Below are positions 43,106-52,206 of a DNA stretch of 64,000 nucleotides, in pieces. The DNA comes from JAHEEM01 sp036396795. Lineage in GTDB: Bacteria; Pseudomonadota; Gammaproteobacteria; Steroidobacterales; Rariloculaceae. The position numbers and the translations under genes are program-made. Location: contig DASWKF010000039.1 in the NCBI GenBank assembly GCA_036396795.1, positions 62,001-126,000 of the forward strand, read 5' to 3'. The first letter of the stretch is position 1. Each line of letters opens with the position of its first letter. Below the pieces are notes generated by a model, which searched no databases, was not told the DNA's origin, and saw only the letters and a program-made list of their open reading frames with translations.

Positions 43106-44208
43106 GCACCCGATTGCCGGCGCAGATCGTCAAGGAGCTCTTGAGCTACCTGCGCGACCCGAAGAGCCGCCTGACGCTCGTCGGGCCGCCGCTGATGCAA
43201 CTGCTCATTTTTTCTTATGCCGTCACGCTCGACGTCAACAACGTCGACCTCGTTGTGCTCGACGAGGATGCCGGGCGCGGCTCGCACGAGCTCATCCAAC
43301 GCCTCCAAGGTGCGGGCTTCGTCAACGAGCTCAGCTTCGTCGACGACGCGCACGCGCTCGCGGCGGCGATCGATCGCCGCGAAGCGCTGGCGGCGCTGCA
43401 TTTCCCCGCCGACTTCTCCCGCGAGCTCGCCGCCGGACGCCCGGCGGTCGCGCAAGTCGTGCTCGACGGCCGGCGCGCCAACGCGGCGCAGATCACGCTC
43501 GGCTACTTGAGCGCGATCGCCGCCGACACGGGCGCCGAGCTTGCGCGGCGCGGCTCGGGAAGCGCGGCGCCTCGCACCGAGCTGCGCCACTGGTTCAATC
43601 CGAACCTGATCTACCGCTGGTTCGTCGTCCCGAGCCTCTCGGGGATACTGGCGATGCTGATCTCGCTGCTGGTGACGTCGCTTTCGATCGCACGCGAGCG
43701 CGAGCTCGGCACCTTCGATCAATTGCTGGTGTCGCCGGCGACGCCGCTCGAGATCGTGATCGGCAAGACCGTGCCGGCGCTGATCATCGGCAGCGTGCTC
43801 GGCACGGTCATGATCCTGGCCGGCGTGCTGCTGTTTCGCATTCCGTTCACCGGCTCGGGCGTGTGGCTGCTCGGCGGGCTGATGCTGTTCATTCTTTCGA
43901 TGGTCGGCATCGGCTTGATGCTGTCGTCGATCTGCCGCACCCAGCAGCAGGCCATCCTCGGCACGTTCTCGATCGGCGTGCCGCTGGTGCTGATCTCGGG
44001 CTTCGCCACCCCCGTCGAGAACATGCCCGATTGGCTGCAGCTCATCGCCCAGGCGAGCCCGCTCAAGTATTACCTGGTGATCGTGCGCGGCAGTTTTCTA
44101 AAAGCTCTGCCGAGCACCGATCTTCTCGCCAATATGTGGCCGATGCTGCTCATTGCGCTGGTGACGCTGAGCTCGGCCGTCGTGATCGTGAAACGCAACT
44201 TGCAATAG
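43102..44208 (+). CDS. ABC-2 type permease (YbhR-like)
   Basis: Start ATG 43102 overlaps the previous stop; 368 residues. The N-terminal membrane segment, periplasmic domain (about 45-165) and five C-terminal helices mirror its partner. ERELGTFDQLLVSPATPLEIVIGK is the coupling-type segment for the ATPase. The two permeases and the double ATPase form one export machine. Confidence 0.9.
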   Translation: MSTRLPAQIVKELLSYLRDPKSRLTLVGPPLMQLLIFSYAVTLDVNNVDLVVLDEDAGRGSHELIQRLQGAGFVNELSFVDDAHALAAAIDRREALAALHFPADFSRELAAGRPAVAQVVLDGRRANAAQITLGYLSAIAADTGAELARRGSGSAAPRTELRHWFNPNLIYRWFVVPSLSGILAMLISLLVTSLSIARERELGTFDQLLVSPATPLEIVIGKTVPALIIGSVLGTVMILAGVLLFRIPFTGSGVWLLGGLMLFILSMVGIGLMLSSICRTQQQAILGTFSIGVPLVLISGFATPVENMPDWLQLIAQASPLKYYLVIVRGSFLKALPSTDLLANMWPMLLIALVTLSSAVVIVKRNLQ

Positions 44209-44222
44209 CCGGAGACATCGCG

Positions 44223-45647
44223 ATGCAACACGTTAGGACAATCGCAAGCATTCTGACGGCAGCGGTGCTCGCCGCGGCCTGCGCCGTCGGCCCCGAATAC
44301 GAGACACCCGCGATCGATACCGGCGGCGGTTGGGCCGAAGCGGCGGCGACGACCGAGGCCGAGCTCGACTTGAGCCGCTGGTGGCGGCGCTTCGACGACG
44401 CCGTGCTCGATCGCCTCGTCGCCCAAGCGCTCGAGCAGAATCTCGACGTTCGCCAGGCGACGGCGCGCGTGGCCGAAGCGCGCGCGTTGCGCGCCGCGGC
44501 GGCCGGCGGCCGCTATCCGCTGGTCGAGACCTCGGCGAGCGTCACGCGCCGCCGTCAGAGCGAGAACGGCCCGCTGCCGATCGGCCAGATTCCGGGGCTC
44601 GAGCGCGATCAGACGATCTACGAGCCGGGCTTCGATGCGCTTTGGGAGCTCGATCTCTTCGGCCGCACGCGGCGCACCGTCGAGGCCGCGGATGCCCGTG
44701 TCGAGGCTGCCGTCGAGCGGCAGCGCGGCGCGCAAATGACGGTCGCTGCGGAAACGGCCAGAAGTTATCTCGCGCTGCGCGGCACGCAGCACGAGCTTCA
44801 GGCGCGCCGGGCGGCGGTCGCGGCGACACGGAGCTCGGCCGAGCTCGTGCGGATGCAATTCGAGGCGGGCCAGGTGCCCGAGGCCGCCGTGGTGCAAACC
44901 GAGGCCGAGCTGGCCGCCGTCGAGGCCGGCTTGCCGCCGCTCGAAGCGCAAGTGCGAACGGCCGCGCTGTCGATCGGCATCTTGCTCGGCGATCTGCCCG
45001 AGGCCGGGCTCGCACTCGTCGATCAAGCGCCCGAATACGCGGCGCTGGCACCCTATCCCGTCGGCGAGCGTGCGGATCTGTTGCGGCGGCGCCCCGACGT
45101 GCGCGCCGCCGAGCGCGCGCTCGCGGCGGCGACGGCCGAGGTCGGCGTCGCGACCGCGGAGCTGTTCCCGAAGATCTCGATCGGTGCCGGCGGCGGCTTT
45201 CAGTCGCTCGAGCCCGGCGAGCTGTTCGAGTCGGACAGTCAAACCTGGTCGGTGGTGCCGTTGATCTCCTGGCGGGTCTTTGACGGCGGCCGCGTGCGCG
45301 CGCAAGTCGATGCCGCCGAGGCACGCGTCGAGCTGGCGGCGCTCGAGTACGAGCAAGCCGTGAAGCAGGCATTGACCGATGCCGAGCTCGCGCTCACCCG
45401 TTACGACCTGGGGCTCGACGCGCTCGAGCGTCAGGACACCGCGGTCGCGGCGGCACGCACGAGCTACGGCCACGCGACGACGCGCTACCGCGCCGGCGAC
45501 ATCTCGCTGCTCGAGCTTCTGGACGCCGAGCGCGTGTTGCGCAATGCCGAGGACGCCTACGCGAGGATCCACGCCCGGGCGGCGACGGACCTGGTCGCGC
45601 TGTTCAAGGCGCTCGGCGGGGGCTGGGAGGATGCGGGCCGCGGCTAG
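44223..45647 (+). CDS. Outer-membrane efflux lipoprotein (NodT/TolC-like)
   Basis: From ATG 44223 the 474-residue protein has a lipobox (LAAACAVGP) and two repeats of long helical and beta segments. DLLRRRPDVRAAERALAAATAEVGVATAELFPKISI is the NodT hallmark. It completes the tripartite pump with the HlyD adaptor and ABC permeases, forming the channel through the outer membrane. A 14-bp gap separates it from the permease gene. Confidence 0.92.
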   Translation: MQHVRTIASILTAAVLAAACAVGPEYETPAIDTGGGWAEAAATTEAELDLSRWWRRFDDAVLDRLVAQALEQNLDVRQATARVAEARALRAAAAGGRYPLVETSASVTRRRQSENGPLPIGQIPGLERDQTIYEPGFDALWELDLFGRTRRTVEAADARVEAAVERQRGAQMTVAAETARSYLALRGTQHELQARRAAVAATRSSAELVRMQFEAGQVPEAAVVQTEAELAAVEAGLPPLEAQVRTAALSIGILLGDLPEAGLALVDQAPEYAALAPYPVGERADLLRRRPDVRAAERALAAATAEVGVATAELFPKISIGAGGGFQSLEPGELFESDSQTWSVVPLISWRVFDGGRVRAQVDAAEARVELAALEYEQAVKQALTDAELALTRYDLGLDALERQDTAVAAARTSYGHATTRYRAGDISLLELLDAERVLRNAEDAYARIHARAATDLVALFKALGGGWEDAGRG

Positions 45648-45717
45648 AACGGCCTTGACCTCGAGCTTGGTTGAGGTCCTAGACTATCGGAATGAGGATC
45701 TCAGGGTGAATTTGCAG

Positions 45718-45736
45718 TTATACAATGGTCGATGTA
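45718..45736 (+). promoter_or_regulatory. Operator-like motif, site 1
   Basis: TTATACAATGGTCGATGTA lies just before the second TetR start. A related TATACAACGAT motif recurs twice before the next gene. Confidence 0.5.
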
Positions 45737-45738
45737 AA

Positions 45739-46314
45739 ATGACTTCCGTGCCCAGGCCAATCCAATACGACCGCGAGCGTGTCCTCGAGGGTGTCATGCA
45801 GACCTTCTGGGAGAAAGGCTATGAGGGCGCGTCGATCAGTGATCTCGTCAAGGCGACCGGGCTCAACACCCGCACGATGTACAACCTGTTCGGCGACAAG
45901 CAGGGCATCTACCTCGCGGCGCTCGAGAACTATCGGCTCAAGTACATGCGCGAGCGGCTTGCGGTCTTGAGAAGCCAGCGCGGCCTCGGGGGCATCCGCA
46001 AGTTCTTCGAGCACGTGGTCGAGACGGAAGCCGGCAACAGCTGCCTGCTGTCGAACAGCTTGTCCGAGGAGTCGGGCGCGATCGGCGGACGCTGCCGCGA
46101 GTTCGCGAATGCGTATTTCTCCCGGCTCGAGGTAGAGCTCGAGAAGAATCTCGAAGATGCGTCGCAGGACGGTGAGTTTACGGGCGACAAGCAGACGACG
46201 GCTCAGGCCCTGGTGTGCTTTCTGCAAGGCCTGGGGCTTTATTCGAAGCTCCATCCCGCGCCGGACGATCGGCGAAAGCTGGTCGACAGAGTCATAGGAG
46301 CGCTTGCCGCCTGA
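45739..46314 (+). CDS. TetR-family regulator
   Basis: From ATG 45739 the 191-residue protein has a TetR domain (YEGASISDLVKATGLNTRTMYNLFGDKQGIYLAAL) and a C-terminal domain with GNSCLLSNSLSEESG, the TetR_C_16-like pattern of AefR/CmeR-type regulators. A longer frame upstream is the tail of the efflux gene in another phase. Motifs at its own promoter and before the following gene suggest that it regulates both itself and that gene. Confidence 0.85.
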   Translation: MTSVPRPIQYDRERVLEGVMQTFWEKGYEGASISDLVKATGLNTRTMYNLFGDKQGIYLAALENYRLKYMRERLAVLRSQRGLGGIRKFFEHVVETEAGNSCLLSNSLSEESGAIGGRCREFANAYFSRLEVELEKNLEDASQDGEFTGDKQTTAQALVCFLQGLGLYSKLHPAPDDRRKLVDRVIGALAA

Positions 46315-46336
46315 GCGGCTAAAAAAATTTGGGTTT

Positions 46337-46448
46337 TTATACAACGATCATTTGCATACGAGCACGTTTTTTGCAGGCCTTTGAGGTGAGCGCTTCCGCA
46401 ACTACCTGAGAGTTTTTTTGCGCAGTTGTACAACGATGGTTTTATAAC
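46337..46448 (+). promoter_or_regulatory. Operator-like motifs, sites 2 and 3
   Basis: TATACAACGATCATTTGCATA (46338-46358) and TGTACAACGATGGTTTTATA (46427-46446) share the TACAACGAT core with the TetR promoter site (TACAATGGT). They flank AT-rich DNA that probably holds the promoter of the LpxR-like gene. Confidence 0.5.
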
Positions 46449-46449
46449 A

Positions 46450-47571
46450 ATGTTTACGAGATCAACGACTTTACCGCTTTGGACCTTGGCACTGCTGCTG
46501 GCGGCAACCCAGAGCCCCGCTGCGGCCGACACCGGCGGCACTTCGGTCGACGCCGCGCAAGACGATTTCCATCCCGGGCTGTTCGTCGATGAGCAGCGGC
46601 GCTGGAACGTGCACATCGACAACGACCTGTTGGTGTTCAGCGACAAGGACCGTGACTACACGGCCGGCGCCGCCTTCACGCTCGTTGGCGACAGCGCCAG
46701 GCATCACCCGGTGTCCTTGTCCGAAGCCTTGGGATGGATCGACGGCAAGACGCGTTTCGATGCGTTATTCAGCGACGCCGATGAGGAGACTCATGCGCTC
46801 GAGATCGGCCTGTTGATTTTCACGCCCCACGAGATTGCCGATCCCGAGCCGCTGTTCGACGATCGCCCGTACGCCAATCTCACCTATGTCGGCAGCACGC
46901 GCCTGATATACGACCCCGCGAGCCCCACGGCCTATCAATCCTCGTTGATCGTCGGCTTCCTCGGCCTTCCAATGGTCGAGCAGCTGCACCGCAGCGTGCA
47001 CGATATCGTCGGCGCGGAAAAGCCCATGGGCTACGACCATCAAATCTCGGACGGCGGCGAGCCGACGTTCCGCTACTCGCTTTCGAGATACGACCTGCTG
47101 GCCTCGTCCTCTCGAGCCGGCCGCTCCTATGCGCTGCGCCTCGGATGGGGGGCGAGCGTCGGCTATATCACCGAAGCCAACGTCGAGCTCGGCGCCCGCT
47201 GGGGCACGGGCAGCACGCCGTGGTGGAGCGCGTTCGCCGAATCGGCGGACTATGCCGGCCATCCGACGATGACACCCCGGATCGGATCCGCCCAAGTCGA
47301 CCGCGTGGAATGGGAATTCTCCGCGGGCGTCAAGCTGCGGGCCCGCCTCTACAACAGCTTCCTGCAAGGGCAGTTCCGCGACAGCGACGTCACCTATGCG
47401 TCCTCCGAGCTCAATCATCTGCTGCTCGAAGGCTGGATCGGCGTCACCGCACTGCTGCCGAACAACTTCAGCGTCAGCTACACCATCCGGCATCAGACCG
47501 AGGAGCTCGAAACGGGCCGCGGCGCGCGGGGATTCACCTGGGCGAGCTTGAGCCTCTCGCAGCGCTTCTAG
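46450..47571 (+). CDS. LpxR-family outer-membrane lipid A deacylase
   Basis: From ATG 46450 the 373-residue protein has a signal peptide (LWTLALLLAATQSPAAA) and RRWNVHIDNDLLVFSDKDRDYTAGAAF, the conserved metal/active-site start of LpxR (DUF2219). FDDRPYANLTYVG and a C-terminal phenylalanine after amphipathic strands fit a 12-strand barrel. LpxR removes the 3'-acyl chain of lipid A in a calcium-dependent way. Control by the adjacent TetR would tie lipid A remodelling to a small-molecule signal. Confidence 0.82.
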   Translation: MFTRSTTLPLWTLALLLAATQSPAAADTGGTSVDAAQDDFHPGLFVDEQRRWNVHIDNDLLVFSDKDRDYTAGAAFTLVGDSARHHPVSLSEALGWIDGKTRFDALFSDADEETHALEIGLLIFTPHEIADPEPLFDDRPYANLTYVGSTRLIYDPASPTAYQSSLIVGFLGLPMVEQLHRSVHDIVGAEKPMGYDHQISDGGEPTFRYSLSRYDLLASSSRAGRSYALRLGWGASVGYITEANVELGARWGTGSTPWWSAFAESADYAGHPTMTPRIGSAQVDRVEWEFSAGVKLRARLYNSFLQGQFRDSDVTYASSELNHLLLEGWIGVTALLPNNFSVSYTIRHQTEELETGRGARGFTWASLSLSQRF

Positions 47572-47693
47572 TTTTCGCCACGGCGCAAGTCACGTTAGAA
47601 ATATTCAACTGTAACACCGTGGGCGCTGATATATTGCTATCGGCTTCTCGCGTTCCCGGGCGGTGGCTGCGTTTATCAAACAAGGAGAAAGGC

Positions 47694-48551
47694 ATGAGCA
47701 CAGCGATGGCGAAGGCGACAGCAATCACGATGAGCGAAGAAGATATCGACGGGATCGGCGGCCTCAAGATTTTCGTTCGCTCGTGGCGTCCGGACGTAGC
47801 GGTTCGCGGTGTGGTAACCATCGTTCACGGTTTCAATTCCCACAGCGGCCATTACTTGTGGGTGGGCGAGGAGCTGGCGGCGAGCGGCCTCGCAGTGTAT
47901 GCGCTGGACTTGCGCGGCCGCGGTCAATCGGACGGCGAGCGTTTCTACGTCGAGAGTTTCAACGAGTACCTCAGCGACGTGGCGGGGATCATGGCGCTTG
48001 CGAAATCACGCGAGCCGGGGCTGCCCATATTTCTCCTGGGCCACAGCGCCGGCGGCGTCATCTCCTGCGTCTACACGCTCGAGCACCAAGCCGAGCTCGC
48101 CGGATTGATCTGCGAGAGCTTCGCATTCCAGGTACCGGCACCGGATTTCGCGCTCGCGGTCCTCAAGGGCTTGAGCCATGTCGCACCGCACGCTCACGTG
48201 CTGCACCTCAAGACCGAGGATTTCTCCCGCGATCCCGAAGTCATCGAGGCGATGCTGAGCGACCCTCTCATCGCGAACGAGGTCCAGCCGACGAAGACCG
48301 TCGCCGAGATGGTCCGCGCCGACGAGCGGCTGAAGAAAGAGTTTCCGAAGATCACGTTGCCCGTGCTGATCCTTCACGGCGTCCACGACAAGGTCACGAA
48401 GTCGAGCGGCAGCCGGCTCTTCTACGACAAAGCCGGCTCCAAAGACAAGACGCTGAAGCTCTACGAGGAGCACGCGCACGACCTCCTCAACGACGTCGAC
48501 AAAGAAATCGTAATGGAAGATATCAAGGAGTGGATCGACGCGCGCCTTTGA
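47694..48551 (+). CDS. Alpha/beta-hydrolase, monoacylglycerol lipase-like
   Basis: From ATG 47694 (AAGGAGAAAGG upstream) the 285-residue protein has TIVHGFNSHSGHY (oxyanion), LDLRGRGQSDGER, FLLGHSAGGVISC (Ser nucleophile) and LILHGVHDKVT with EEHAHDLLND (Asp, His). The triad is complete. The sequence resembles serine aminopeptidase S33/monoglyceride lipases. It lies in a plus-strand run of stress-type genes. Confidence 0.88.
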   Translation: MSTAMAKATAITMSEEDIDGIGGLKIFVRSWRPDVAVRGVVTIVHGFNSHSGHYLWVGEELAASGLAVYALDLRGRGQSDGERFYVESFNEYLSDVAGIMALAKSREPGLPIFLLGHSAGGVISCVYTLEHQAELAGLICESFAFQVPAPDFALAVLKGLSHVAPHAHVLHLKTEDFSRDPEVIEAMLSDPLIANEVQPTKTVAEMVRADERLKKEFPKITLPVLILHGVHDKVTKSSGSRLFYDKAGSKDKTLKLYEEHAHDLLNDVDKEIVMEDIKEWIDARL

Positions 48552-48566
48552 GCAGCACGAACGTCG

Positions 48567-49103
48567 ATGCTGATCGAGGAGATCGGGACGCTCGACGCCG
48601 TGCTCGAGGCCCATTCGGCCGAGCTCGGAGACGATTTCGCGGCATACAGAAATCACGCCTACCGCGTGGCCAATCTGTGTGTGGCCCTGAACGGCGGCGG
48701 CACGGAGCACCTTCAGAAGATAGCCGTCGCCGCCGCGTTTCACGACCTCGGCATCTGGAGCGAAGAGACGTTCGACTATCTGGGGCCCTCGGTCGCTCTG
48801 GCTCGCGCTCACGTCGATCGCTCAGGCAAGGGCGAGTGGTCGGACGAGATCGCGGCGATGATCCAGGAGCATCACAAGCTCTCGCGCTACCGGGATCGGC
48901 CGTTGTGGCTCGTCGAGAAGTTTCGCCGCGCGGATTGGGTGGATATCTCGAGAGGCGTCTTGAGAGTCGGGCTGCCGCGGAAACTATTGAGCGAGATCTT
49001 CGCGACCTGGCCGGACGCGGGCTTTCACGCGCGGCTCGCGCAGCTCTCCTTCAAGCGTCTGTGCACGCATCCCTGGAGTCCTTTGCCGATGCTGCGGCTG
49101 TGA
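48567..49103 (+). CDS. HD-domain phosphohydrolase-like protein
   Basis: The 178-residue protein has RNHAYRV, AAFHDLGIW (HD motif, His-Asp) and EHHKLSRYR, giving the H...HD...H pattern of the HD superfamily metal-dependent phosphohydrolases. It is short and complete. Its function might be a nucleotidase or small HD hydrolase; no GTP-specific motif is visible. The stop codon lies inside a large perfect hairpin. Confidence 0.8.
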   Translation: MLIEEIGTLDAVLEAHSAELGDDFAAYRNHAYRVANLCVALNGGGTEHLQKIAVAAAFHDLGIWSEETFDYLGPSVALARAHVDRSGKGEWSDEIAAMIQEHHKLSRYRDRPLWLVEKFRRADWVDISRGVLRVGLPRKLLSEIFATWPDAGFHARLAQLSFKRLCTHPWSPLPMLRL

Positions 49104-49127
49104 AGCCGCTGCGGCTTCACAGCCGCA
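49093..49127. repeat. Perfect 17-bp inverted repeat with a one-base spacer
   Basis: TGCGGCTGTGAAGCCGC, T, then the exact complement forms one of the strongest hairpins in the window. It contains the HD gene stop codon (TGA 49101-49103) and probably acts as a terminator or RNA-stabilising structure. Confidence 0.7.
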
Positions 49128-49155
49128 GGCGCACTGAGCATGGCAGGAGATTTCG

Positions 49156-49854
49156 ATGATTCAGGTGAGACTCTCGGAGCAGCGAGGCCGCGCCAATCTC
49201 GGCTGGCTCGACAGCCGCCATACGTTCTCGTTCGCCGACTACTACGATCCGGCCTTCATGGGCTTCGGCCCGCTGCGCGTGATCAACGAAGACCGCGTCC
49301 AGCCCGGGCACGGCTTCGGAACGCACAGCCATCGAGACATGGAGATCATCTCTTACGTTCTCGAAGGCGCGCTCGAGCACAAGGACAGCCTCGGTACCGG
49401 GTCGGTGATACGTCCCGGCAGCGTGCAACGCATGTCGGCGGGCACGGGGGTGGAGCACAGCGAATTCAATCACTCCAGATCCGACGTTCTGCATTTTCTG
49501 CAAATATGGATCATTCCCGAGCACATGGGTCTGACGCCGAGCTACGGCGAGAATGCGTTTCCGGACGAGGAGAAACGCGGACGCTTGAGATTAATCGCGT
49601 CTCACGACGGCCGCGACGGATCGGTGATCATCCACCGGGACGTCGACCTCTACTCCTCGCTGCTGCGAGACGGAGAGCAGCTCGAGCATCGGATCGATCC
49701 GGGCCGCAAGGCCTGGCTGCAACTGGCGGGCGGCTCGGCCACCTTGAACGACGAGCAGCTGTATCCGGGTGACGGCGCGGCGATTTTCGAGGAAGACCGC
49801 ATAGCCGTCCGCGCCACGTCCGATTCGGAGATCCTGCTGTTCGACATGAAGTAG
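49156..49854 (+). CDS. Pirin-family protein (YhhW-like)
   Basis: The 232-residue protein has the pirin start TFSFADYYDPAFMGFGPLRVINEDRV and the metal-site GFGTHSHRDMEIISYVLEG with VEHSEFNHS. All ligands (His, His, Glu/His) are visible. Bacterial pirins of this type, such as YhhW, are quercetin dioxygenase-like or metal-binding regulators. Two cupin domains are expected over this length. Confidence 0.9.
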   Translation: MIQVRLSEQRGRANLGWLDSRHTFSFADYYDPAFMGFGPLRVINEDRVQPGHGFGTHSHRDMEIISYVLEGALEHKDSLGTGSVIRPGSVQRMSAGTGVEHSEFNHSRSDVLHFLQIWIIPEHMGLTPSYGENAFPDEEKRGRLRLIASHDGRDGSVIIHRDVDLYSSLLRDGEQLEHRIDPGRKAWLQLAGGSATLNDEQLYPGDGAAIFEEDRIAVRATSDSEILLFDMK

Positions 49855-49877
49855 ATCGGCGCGGCCGCTTGCGTTTC

Positions 49878-51743
49878 TCAAGACCCCGCAGGGATTGCGC
49901 GCCGCAACAATACCCAGCCGAGCGTTCCGGCGATCACCGATGCGGCAATCACACTGAGCTTGGCGGACATCAGCATTTCGGGATCCGCGAACGCGGCGGT
50001 CGCGATAAAGATCGACATCGTGAAACCGACGCCGCAGAGGCACGCGGCCCCGGTCAGGGTCCGCCAGTCGATGTCGGGCGGGAGGTCGCCGATGCCCGCT
50101 TTGACGACGGCCCAGGAAGCCAGAACGATGCCGAGCGGCTTGCCGACGATCAGTCCGGCGGCTATCCCCAGGCTCATCGGGCTCAAGAGGACTTCCGGGC
50201 TCAGCCGCAGAGGTATCCCCGCGTTCGCCAGCGCGAGCAGGGGCAGAACGAAGTACGAAGACCAGGGCTGGAGGTCGCGCTCCAGCCGCTGCGCGGGCGA
50301 AAGCAATCGCTCGACGACGGTCTCAAGCGTGCGCACCACCGTTTGATAGTGGCTTTCGTCCTGGCGACGGGCCTGCAAGGGCGCCTCGAGGCTCCGAAAA
50401 GCGCCGATGCTCTGGTCGAGCAATCCCGACGTCGCCGGCGGGCTGCGCGTCGGTATGACCATCGCCAAGAGCACGCCCGCGATCGTTGCATGAATGCCGG
50501 AGTACAACACGGCGACCCAGAGGCAGATGCCGAGTAACGCGTAAGGCAACGCGCGATAGACCCGGGCACGGTTGAGCGCGCAGGCAGCGAAGTAAAGACA
50601 AGCCGCTATGGCGAGCGCCGCCGACGACAGATCCGCTGCGTAGAACACGGTGATCACGAGAATCGCGCCGACGTCGTCGGCGATCGCGAGCGCGGCGACG
50701 AAGATCTTCAGTGAGAAGGGAATGCGCGAGCCGAGCAGCGCCAGCAGCCCCAGAGCGAAGGCGGTGTCGGTCGACATCGGTATGCCCCAACCGTGCGCTG
50801 CCGGGCCACCGCCGTTCGCGAGCGCATAGATCGCCGCCGGCACGATCAGGCCCCCGAGCGCCGCGCCGACCGGCAGCGCGGCGCGGCGCCTCGATGCAAG
50901 CTCACCGACGGCCAGCTCCCTCTTGACCTCGAGCCCGATGACGAAGAAAAAGATCGCCATCAGGCCCTGGTTGATCCACTCTCGCAGCGGCAAGACCATG
51001 GCGCTCGATCCCAGGCGCAGCGACAGCTCGGTTTCCCAGAGCTCCTCGTAGAAGTGCGCCCAGGGCGAGTTCGCCCAAAGCATCGCGATGAGCGTGCCCG
51101 CCAGCAGCATCGCGCCGCCCGAGGCGGGCAGAGCGACAAAGTCTTGCGACAGACGGCGGACGCGAAACCCGAACGGCTCGTCGATCGCCTCGCGCAGCGC
51201 GTCCTCGTCCCACGCGCCGTCATAGCGTCGCCCGTTGACGAAAAACGTCGGTGTGCCGTGCGCGCCGCTTAGAATCGCGCTCTCCAGATCCTCCTGGACC
51301 CGTTCGGCAAAGCGATGATCGTCGATGTCGGCCACGAAGCGCTCGATGTCGAGTCCGAGACTCGCCGCAATCTCGAGCAGCACATTGCGGTCCAAGGGGC
51401 GTTGCTCGGTAAACAGCGCGTCGTGCATTTCCCAAAACTTGCCCTGCGCCGCGGCGGCTTCGGCAGCCTCGGCAGCGAGCTCGGCGCGCGGGTGCAGCTT
51501 GGCGTTCGGCAGATGCCGGAAAACGTAGCGCAAGCGCCCGCCCAGACGCTCACGGGTGTTCCTGACGCCGTTGTGCGCCGCGCGGCAATGCGGGCATTCG
51601 TAGTCGCCGTATTCCACGAGCTCGACGGCAACGGCGTCCGCTTCGGAAACGTGGTCGCGTGCCGGATCGATGGGCCTGTCGAGCCGGCCGGCCGAAGAAG
51701 TCATGCAGCGCATCTTAGTGAAAGTCATGCCCCTTTCCCACAC
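49878..51743 (-). CDS. nhaA: NhaA Na+/H+ antiporter fused to a DsbA-like domain
   Basis: The 621-residue protein starts with a thioredoxin/DsbA-like domain (about 30-210) whose active site is CPHC at 50-53 and whose cis-proline loop is HGTPTFFVNG. The C-terminal about 400 residues are NhaA, with REWINQGLMAIFFFVIGLEVKRE, STDTAFALG, ADDVGAI (the ion-binding Asp pair), and STISLAL-like late helices. Fusions of DsbA to NhaA are known in some proteobacteria. The antiporter expels sodium at high pH; how the redox domain serves it is unclear. Several nearby ATGs could be the true start, for example 51704 (MTSSAG). Confidence 0.9.
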   Translation of the reverse strand: MWERGMTFTKMRCMTSSAGRLDRPIDPARDHVSEADAVAVELVEYGDYECPHCRAAHNGVRNTRERLGGRLRYVFRHLPNAKLHPRAELAAEAAEAAAAQGKFWEMHDALFTEQRPLDRNVLLEIAASLGLDIERFVADIDDHRFAERVQEDLESAILSGAHGTPTFFVNGRRYDGAWDEDALREAIDEPFGFRVRRLSQDFVALPASGGAMLLAGTLIAMLWANSPWAHFYEELWETELSLRLGSSAMVLPLREWINQGLMAIFFFVIGLEVKRELAVGELASRRRAALPVGAALGGLIVPAAIYALANGGGPAAHGWGIPMSTDTAFALGLLALLGSRIPFSLKIFVAALAIADDVGAILVITVFYAADLSSAALAIAACLYFAACALNRARVYRALPYALLGICLWVAVLYSGIHATIAGVLLAMVIPTRSPPATSGLLDQSIGAFRSLEAPLQARRQDESHYQTVVRTLETVVERLLSPAQRLERDLQPWSSYFVLPLLALANAGIPLRLSPEVLLSPMSLGIAAGLIVGKPLGIVLASWAVVKAGIGDLPPDIDWRTLTGAACLCGVGFTMSIFIATAAFADPEMLMSAKLSVIAASVIAGTLGWVLLRRAIPAGS

Positions 51744-51823
51744 GGTAACTTCAGGCGTAGGCTTGGCATGTGGCGTGTAATTGCGAGCCCAAGAAAAAGC
51801 GACTCGTCAAACGGGGGAATGAG

Positions 51824-52159
51824 ATGTTCAAGCACTCTCGAACGTACCTGCTCACGGTATTGGCGTGCGGCCAGTTGTTGACTGCATGTGCATACCAACA
51901 ACTTTCTCCGACACCTTCCGCCGTTCAAGCAGCGGTGAGCGTCGGCGATACCGTCCGCGTCACCACGCAGAACGGGGACCGACAGGTGTTTCGCGTGACT
52001 CAGGTGACGGAAAGCGGCTTGAGCGGCGAAGCGGATCAATTCACCTACGCGCAGATGACGCAGCTCGAAAGACAGTCGACCAACCAGGCCGTCATCTGGA
52101 TCGTCGTTGGGCTCGGCGTTGCCGCAGCGGCGTCGGGGTCGAGCGGAAGCAGCTACTAG
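51824..52159 (+). CDS. Small lipoprotein
   Basis: From ATG 51824 the 111-residue protein has a lipobox (LLTACAYQQ) and later one hydrophobic stretch (IWIVVGLGVAAAA). The middle shows VGDTVRVTTQNGDRQVFRVTQVTESGLSGE, a small beta domain like those of glycine-zipper or YgdI-type lipoproteins. Function unknown. A longer upstream frame (51770) lacks support. Confidence 0.7.
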   Translation: MFKHSRTYLLTVLACGQLLTACAYQQLSPTPSAVQAAVSVGDTVRVTTQNGDRQVFRVTQVTESGLSGEADQFTYAQMTQLERQSTNQAVIWIVVGLGVAAAASGSSGSSY

Positions 52160-52206
52160 CCGGCCGGACGACACCGTTAGAGCCGTTTCCCGAAGGTAGG
52201 CTGCCT

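Noticed and set aside
51770..51823. Upstream start for the small lipoprotein
   Set aside because: The added 18 residues are polar and would bury the lipobox signal; ATG 51824 gives a normal lipoprotein leader.
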